Positions 58,991 through 64,000 of a DNA stretch of 64,000 nt are shown piece by piece. This stretch comes from Cordilura impudica (taxonomy: Eukaryota > Arthropoda > Insecta > Diptera > Scathophagidae). Made by a program: the position numbers and the translations under genes. Position 1 is the first letter of the stretch; each line of letters opens with the position of its first letter. Location of the stretch: the NCBI GenBank assembly GCA_963682025.1, contig OY821517.1:19034048-19098047 (forward strand), in the 5' to 3' direction. The notes beneath the pieces are model-generated. The model was not told the origin of the DNA, searched no databases, and saw nothing but the letters and a program-made list of their open reading frames with translations.

Positions 58991-59356
58991 CTAGCAGATT
59001 CCAGCGCTCGAAATCCGAGTGCAATTTCTAAGCAGCTTTATTTTTCAATTTAGCCAATTCACAAACCAGCACTTTTATTGTTTATTATTATTGTGAATGA
59101 AGATAACAAACTCATTAACAAACACATTAACAAATTTAATAAAACACACATAGCATATGTATAATTTTATGTATGTTTAGTAGCAACTTTAAAAGCCATT
59201 TACTCAAAATAAAGGAAAAAATTTTAAAATCTTTAAATCTGCAAAACGGCTAAAAAGAAATACCTTTCAAATAATATACGTTTGGTCAAAATCGGGATAA
59301 AACGGTAGAAAAAAACATCGGTCACAAGAAATCGCCTAGCCTATTAATATTATAGA
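58991..59356 (-). mobile_element. Non-autonomous Helitron in LINE-B
   Basis: Plus strand CTAGCAGATTCCAGCGCTCG to AATATTATAGA, flanked by A (58990) and T (59357). Very similar to the copies at 52800 and 55461. It lies between the RT and linker parts of LINE-B. Confidence 0.86.
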
Positions 59357-59399
59357 TAACTATGGTCCGCTTGAGACATGGGTATATTATCAACATTTT

Positions 59400-60270
59400 T
59401 ATTTATAACAGCTGTTTCTGATATGATATTAATATGATTATTTTTACTATTAACTAAATATTCCAATCTCTTTAATGGTTTTCCATTTATTTTTTGTAGA
59501 AATTGAATTTGTTGGCATAGTATTTTGACTTTACGTTTCTTATGGTTTTGGTAACAATTTTTCTTGCGTTTCGATAAGTGTTATATAGATCATCAGTTTT
59601 AAAGCGCTTCCAGTGAGAGTAAGCATGGTCACGATCTGCTATGAGATGCTTTATTTCAGCCGTGAACTAAGGTTTCTGGCGGTAACTTACTTCTTTCGTT
59701 TGCATTGGCACTATTGAGTAAAGTTGTTATGTTTTGTTCCAAAAAAGCCAATTGATCATTAACCGATATCACATGATAAATGCAATCCCAGTCGATTTTG
59801 ACAAACTCTTCTTCAAGAGTGAGATAGTTTATACGTTTCAAGTTACAAAATTGGATTTTTTCAGTAGAAGTTTCAAATGGTATCTATGTCAAAAATTTGG
59901 AATATCAGATCGTGCCTAGAAAAACACGATGCGGACAACTGGTCCTATAATAAGATTTTTTCTTCATTGGAGACAAAAAAATAGGTCGAGCAAAGTATTA
60001 TTGGATGATGTAAAATGTGTTGGCGTTAGAGAATTTGCAGGAACAAGATCAAATGATTTCATATTGATGGTTAAACATGATTCTGTTAGCAGATTAGAGA
60101 TAAAATCCCCAGCTATTAAAACGTCACTATATAATGATGTGATATTCCCCAAAATTGTATAAAAATGTGTGAAATCAATATTATTCCTTGGCCTGTAGAC
60201 ACACCAAAAAGACATTTTCTTCCATAGCTACATACATGCTTCAATAAAAAGATATTCTCCTTTGTTGTTA
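59400..60270 (-). pseudogene. LINE-B endonuclease and linker
   Basis: Minus strand, from MSFWCVYRPRNNIDFTHFYT (60215) through VLIAGDFISNLLTES, where GDFNSN is usual, to PTHFTSSNNTLLDLFF. These are the later motifs of an APE-type endonuclease that nicks target DNA. Frame breaks follow. The linker reads LTLEEEFVKIDWDCIYHVIS and DQLAFLEQNITTLLNSAN (59841-59656), then DRDHAYSHWKRFKTDDLYNT in another frame. The N-terminal catalytic part of the endonuclease is absent or unreadable upstream of 60290. Confidence 0.75.
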
Positions 60271-60290
60271 GGGTTTATTAAAGTCCATTA

Positions 60291-61170
60291 TTTAAATTTT
60301 ATTATCATTTTACCAAAAATTTTCTCCACCAGTTTTTTTTTTTTTTTTGAAGTGCTCTAAAATATTTAACTTCAAGTTAAGTTTCCTGATGTTCATTTCA
60401 AATATTTGTCGGTGAAAAAAAAAGCTTTATAATGTTTTACTATTTTATTTATGGCATTTTGTATATAATTCAAATAAAATTTTTATAACTTAAACCGATA
60501 GTATTTTTCCATGTTTTGTTTGCAATTCTACTCGCATGCATAAATAATTTTTTATTATTTATAGGTTAGTTGTTAAATATGAACACGCTTCCCTTTTTTT
60601 TATTTTAGTTTTAGCCAAAAATTTATAGTTTTTCTAACACCAAAATATGAATTTGAAATTCATAAAACAAAATAATGTATCATAAATAACAACACGAGAT
60701 GAAAGAAAACATCTCGGTAAAACATTATGATTGATCACGATTTCTAATTCTAATTACAATGAAGCAAAAAAAAAAAAAATTTTTTTTTTGCAATTGTATA
60801 GTTAAGTCACACAATTTAAATAAAAACATCGTAATAATATAATTGGCCAAAAAAAAAAAAATTGCTTATGAGAAAATAAGTGCTTTGGTTTGGTTTCATT
60901 TACTTTGACATTACAAAAGTGCGGTTAGAAAATTCTGATAGAAATACATACATTTACAAACTATTTGCATAAAGAACAAATTCTAAATGTGAGTTTCATG
61001 CATATTTTCTAGTAAGACGTTTGGCATTAATTAGGTTGTTTATTGAAGTGCAATTAATTATAGTCGCTCTTGGCTCTAGAAAATGTAAAAAAAAACTACA
61101 CCTTTTCCAATTGTATTTCAGAGAACTTAAATTAATAGTCAGAAATTAATGAATGCGTGTCAGAGAGGAT
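60291..61170. other. AT-rich, no gene
   Basis: Long A and T runs near 60330, 60765 and 60850; nothing recognisable. Confidence 0.5.
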
Positions 61171-61345
61171 CAATGGATTTCCGAAATTATCCAATGTATT
61201 AAATGCATTTCAGAAGTTATCAAATGTTTTTTCAGAAAATATCAAATATATTTCAGAAGTTGTTTAATATAGCTTAGAAAATATCAAATATATTTCAGAA
61301 ATAATGAAAGTTAGTTCAGAAATATAATTTGAATTACAGAAAAGT
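61171..61345. repeat. Degenerate short tandem repeat
   Basis: About six to seven units of roughly 22-30 bp built on ATATCAAATATATTTCAGAA, with variants such as TTATCAAATGTTTTTTCAGA. Non-coding minisatellite. Confidence 0.6.
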
Positions 61346-61381
61346 ATAATTCGAATCATATTTAAATTTTATTGTATGTAC

Positions 61382-62016
61382 AGTAGGGTGACATTGAAAA
61401 AAAATTTTTGATTATCGCTTAGTTCTGGGCGGAATATTGTGACAGTTAGTCTAAAACTAATATGGTGAAAATTTGAGCTAAATTGGATAACTTAAAGCCG
61501 TGCCCCCTAGAGGTCAAAGTTCAGATTTTATGAAATACTGTATTTTTACTGTAATTGTTTGAAGAAATCGTTATTTTTCCCAGGATTCTTGAAAAAATTG
61601 GTAAAATTACTGTAGTGAAAATTTTAAATTATAATCAGAAATATTTTTTGAAAAAATTAACCCTTTTCTGTCATGGGGGTCAACATGACCCATTTTGTAG
61701 AACACAATTTAAAACCAGCATTGTGAAAAATGTTGTGATATACTTATCAAAAAACACGTACAAAGTAGTTTTGAGTTCAAATACTAATACTTTTGTTCTA
61801 TAAGGTCACAAATTAACCAGTAAAAAATTTATAGATTTGCATTTTAAAGAATTGTTTTAATAATTAGTTTAAATGAATTATTGTTTTTTTTTAATTAAAT
61901 TTTGTCAAATACATTTTAAAGGAATACTTATTAATTTTTAATAATTACTAATATTATCACATTATTTAATTATAATCATTGCTTAAGTCTTTTAAATTTG
62001 CTTCTTTTGAATATTA
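61382..62016 (-). repeat. Probable 3' terminal region of the transposon-like gene at 62017
   Basis: Contains AGTAGGGTGACATTG (61384), GTGCCCCCTAGAGG (about 61501) and AACCCTTTTCTGTCATGGGG with hairpin GGGTCA-ACA-TGACCC (about 61660-61690). The palindrome arm carries the same motif series in the same order and direction (TAGGGTGGCCC, CACCCCCTAGA, AACCCTTTT plus GGGGTCA-CATA-TGACCCC). I infer it is the end of the element coding at 62017-64000; the exact border is unproven. Confidence 0.45.
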
Positions 62017-64000
62017 TTACCTATAATTTTGTAAAACCTGAAAAGTAAAAAATAAAACCAAGTTAATAATTTTGAATGAAGTACTAATACAATTTATTCT
62101 AACTTTGAATAAGTATTGCCTCTGCTCTTCATCTTTTGTAATTTTTTCGTGGTAATCTTGAACTAGTTTAATTCCTTTTTCGGCGCAGTCATTAATGGTC
62201 TTTAAGTTTCGAATAATTACCTTTCGTTTTCTATATTCCTCCAAATAATTCAAAGTACTTGGGTCTCTTTCTAAAAAATCTGTTGAAATCTTAAACCTGT
62301 TCAAAAGCATCTTGGTATTTTTTCAGAACAAGTCTTTTAAAATTGATGAAATTCTCTGTCAATGAATTTTTTGATACTTTCCTGCTTGATAAGTAGCTTT
62401 TTCGAAATTTCTTCACCTTCTTCATTAATTTCTTCATCAACATGACTCAAGCACATATTTTCAGATAAGCTGGCTTTAGTTACGTCGTCAATTCTATCAT
62501 CGAATAAAGCGAACCCCACACATTCATCATTTAAATAATAAAGGTGATTGATAAATTTAGATATAGCTTCTTCTGCAATTTTTATATTAATAGTTTTGTA
62601 GCTTTCTAATTTTCTTATAAATTCTAAATCATTTACAGGAGCTTGAGTAACACTTAATAATGAAGCCAACAACTTCAATTAATACATTTACTTCAGATTC
62701 GGTTATTTCAGGGAACTGGTCCCGAAACATTAAAATTTTTAAGGAATAAATGGCTTTCGCCATCCACCTAGCAAAGTGCATAGCTCCCGGTTTAGAAAAT
62801 TTCACCCAAGAAAATTATAATTAACTCAAGAAACTCTTGGTAATCATTCCACAGAAAGTCTTTCTTAATTTTTTGGTTTGCGAAGCTTAAAATCTCATCA
62901 CTTTCATCACCTAAAATAGTTTTAAGTCGTGGATATTTGACGCGGTTGTATCAAACATAAAGGCCTCTGTTATGTCTAAAATATTGTGTTCCTCAAGAGT
63001 ATCATAGACTGCAGATGCAATTTCCAAGCCAGTTCCCGATGGTATATCAGGAATATTAACACTTGTTCTATCTTTGGAGCAGTTGCTATTATTGAGAGAC
63101 GGTCTTCGGTTTTCCCTGTTACGCTAGACAAAAGTTTGTATCCCAGTGAATTGTAAATGGTTGAGAGTTTTTTTTAAACGTTGATACAATGTTTGCGTTT
63201 TTTGCTTTTCGTAAAGCATCCCTTTTCTGATGAATTGAATTACGGTTTATAATAAATTCAGATGAGCTTAGCCCAACTGCATCCAGAACATCTATTGGTA
63301 TATGAACTGTATCTCTGGAACTTAACTTAAATTTATCCAAAACAGCTGCTAGTCTTGGTGTCAAAATTTCTTTGCAAGCTTTTTTTCTTTTCGGGTTTGT
63401 GACATTATCCTCTATTTGTGCATTCAAAACAATATCGTCATCATCGCTTTGAGTGGATTCTTCGTCGTCTGACTCATCCAAACATAAAGAATCGTAGGCA
63501 ATACAATCTGTAAGAATTAGCTTTTATTAGTTTTTGTAAAAAATTTAAAACACTTTATTATCTGAAGCTATGGACCTATTATTAAACAATAACATTTTTT
63601 ATTAACAGTTTGGTTAAAATGGGTAAAATTTTATGTATAGATTTACCTTTTGAGATTGATTGAGCTTCCGAAAACTGACGCATTATAATTTCAGCCTCAC
63701 GTTGACGTTTTTCCCGTTTTTTTTAAGTCTACATCAATACCTGACATGCACCCTTTATGGCCTTTTAATCTTTATTGTATCAAAAACTGCTTGTCTTCCT
63801 CGATTTTCGTTAATTGAAGTGCATCCACATGAGCCATATCAAATAAATCGTCTAATGAATTATTTCAAGATTCCCTCCTTTTATATATCAGAATCTCTAA
63901 ATTTACGTTTCGATAACCACTCGTTATACAAGGCCACTCTTTTATTTTCTGCGTTTGTGCTTGTCATGACAGGAATGCGGGCCTTTTCTCAAAAAATTGA
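62017..64000 (-). pseudogene. Arthropod repetitive gene family with PGAMHFARWMAKAIY motif, broken, cut by window end
   Basis: Read right to left. An exon at 64000-63647 (with a stop and shifts) has WLSKRKFRDSDI and SLDDLFDMAHVDALQLTKIE. Intron 63646-63508 has donor AAAG/GTAAAT and acceptor TTCTTACAG. The next exon carries an acidic stretch SDDEESTQSDDDDIVLN, LTPRLAAVLDKFKLSSRD, SSEFIINRNSIHQKRDALRK and FTIHWDT. Frame changes follow near 63130 and 63060 (GLEIASAVYDTLEEHN, FMFDTTASN). A deletion then joins to DYQEFLELIIIFLGE and PGAMHFARWMAKAIYSLKIL (about 62800-62740), then ECVGFALFDDRIDD and FKISTDFLERDPSTLNYLEE. A 66-bp intron (62103-62038) leads to the last codons VLQNYR. The order matches a multi-copy, usually unannotated arthropod family I know only by sequence; I infer it is transposon-borne. 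Its enzymatic role is not known to me. Confidence 0.65.

Larger units (their letters stand above)
57226..60290 (-). mobile_element. Jockey-like LINE-B, minus strand, split by a Helitron
   Basis: In element order (right to left): endonuclease 60270-59900, linker 59850-59400, Helitron 59356-58991, reverse transcriptase 58640-57680, C-terminal end 57633-57451, 3' untranslated region and TAAA-rich tail to 57226. The 5' end (gag-like ORF1 and start of ORF2) is missing, so this is a 5'-truncated copy. It is related to LINE-A at 44515-47690. Confidence 0.8.

Overview
The window looks like transposon-dense, AT-rich nuclear DNA from an insect. A higher fly (calyptrate-type) is the best guess. That inference rests on a rosa-type DD41D mariner, many short DINE-like non-autonomous Helitrons, piggyBac and hAT remnants, short fly-sized introns, and dipteran interspersed repeats ending in TATACCCTATACC with an internal GTCCGTCCGTC motif. 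I found no host gene, rRNA, tRNA, CRISPR array, bacterial operon or viral gene. Nearly every long reading frame belongs to a broken mobile element or lies antisense to one.

Layout. Bases 1-2399 are left flank: AT-rich DNA, a dipteran interspersed repeat, and the remains of an arthropod repeat-family protein with a GERFHQD motif. Bases 2400-21351 form an 18,952-bp unit that repeats head-to-tail at 21352-40304; I noticed only two substitutions and one homopolymer change between the copies. Each copy carries, in order: a 6.2-kb hAT element (TIRs, 8-bp target duplication) whose transposase is split by a 3.4-kb element with ~490-bp TIRs; a short Helitron; a dipteran repeat; a second hAT remnant split by a 1.4-kb piggyBac-like element in TTAA; an unrecognised coding remnant; a Tc1 remnant; two MITE-like elements; and a ~1.1-kb arm of a large palindrome. 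The second copy ends at the palindrome centre. A 453-bp TTAA-flanked insert follows, then the opposite arm (40760-41891).

Bases 41892-61000 are unique but just as nested. They hold a degenerate non-LTR retrotransposon (43.1-44.5 kb), a Jockey-like LINE (44.5-47.7 kb) hit by a MITE and a Helitron with internal tandem repeats, a complete-ended Tigger element (48336-50655), and a stacked nest at 52.6-55.4 kb (repeat C, hit by a Helitron and by repeat A, itself hit by a rosa mariner). A LINE 3' fragment at 55.4-55.9 kb is split by a Helitron, and an unsplit relative lies at 57.3 kb. A second Jockey-like LINE on the minus strand (57.2-60.3 kb) is also split by a Helitron.

Bases 61380-64000 hold the minus-strand remains of an intron-containing gene of an arthropod repetitive family (PGAMHFARWMAKAIY motif). 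Its 3' flank shares a layout of short motifs with the palindrome arms, so the palindrome may derive from the same family. Nothing here works together as a pathway: the logic is successive transposition, decay, and one recent large tandem duplication (or an assembly artefact that mimics one).
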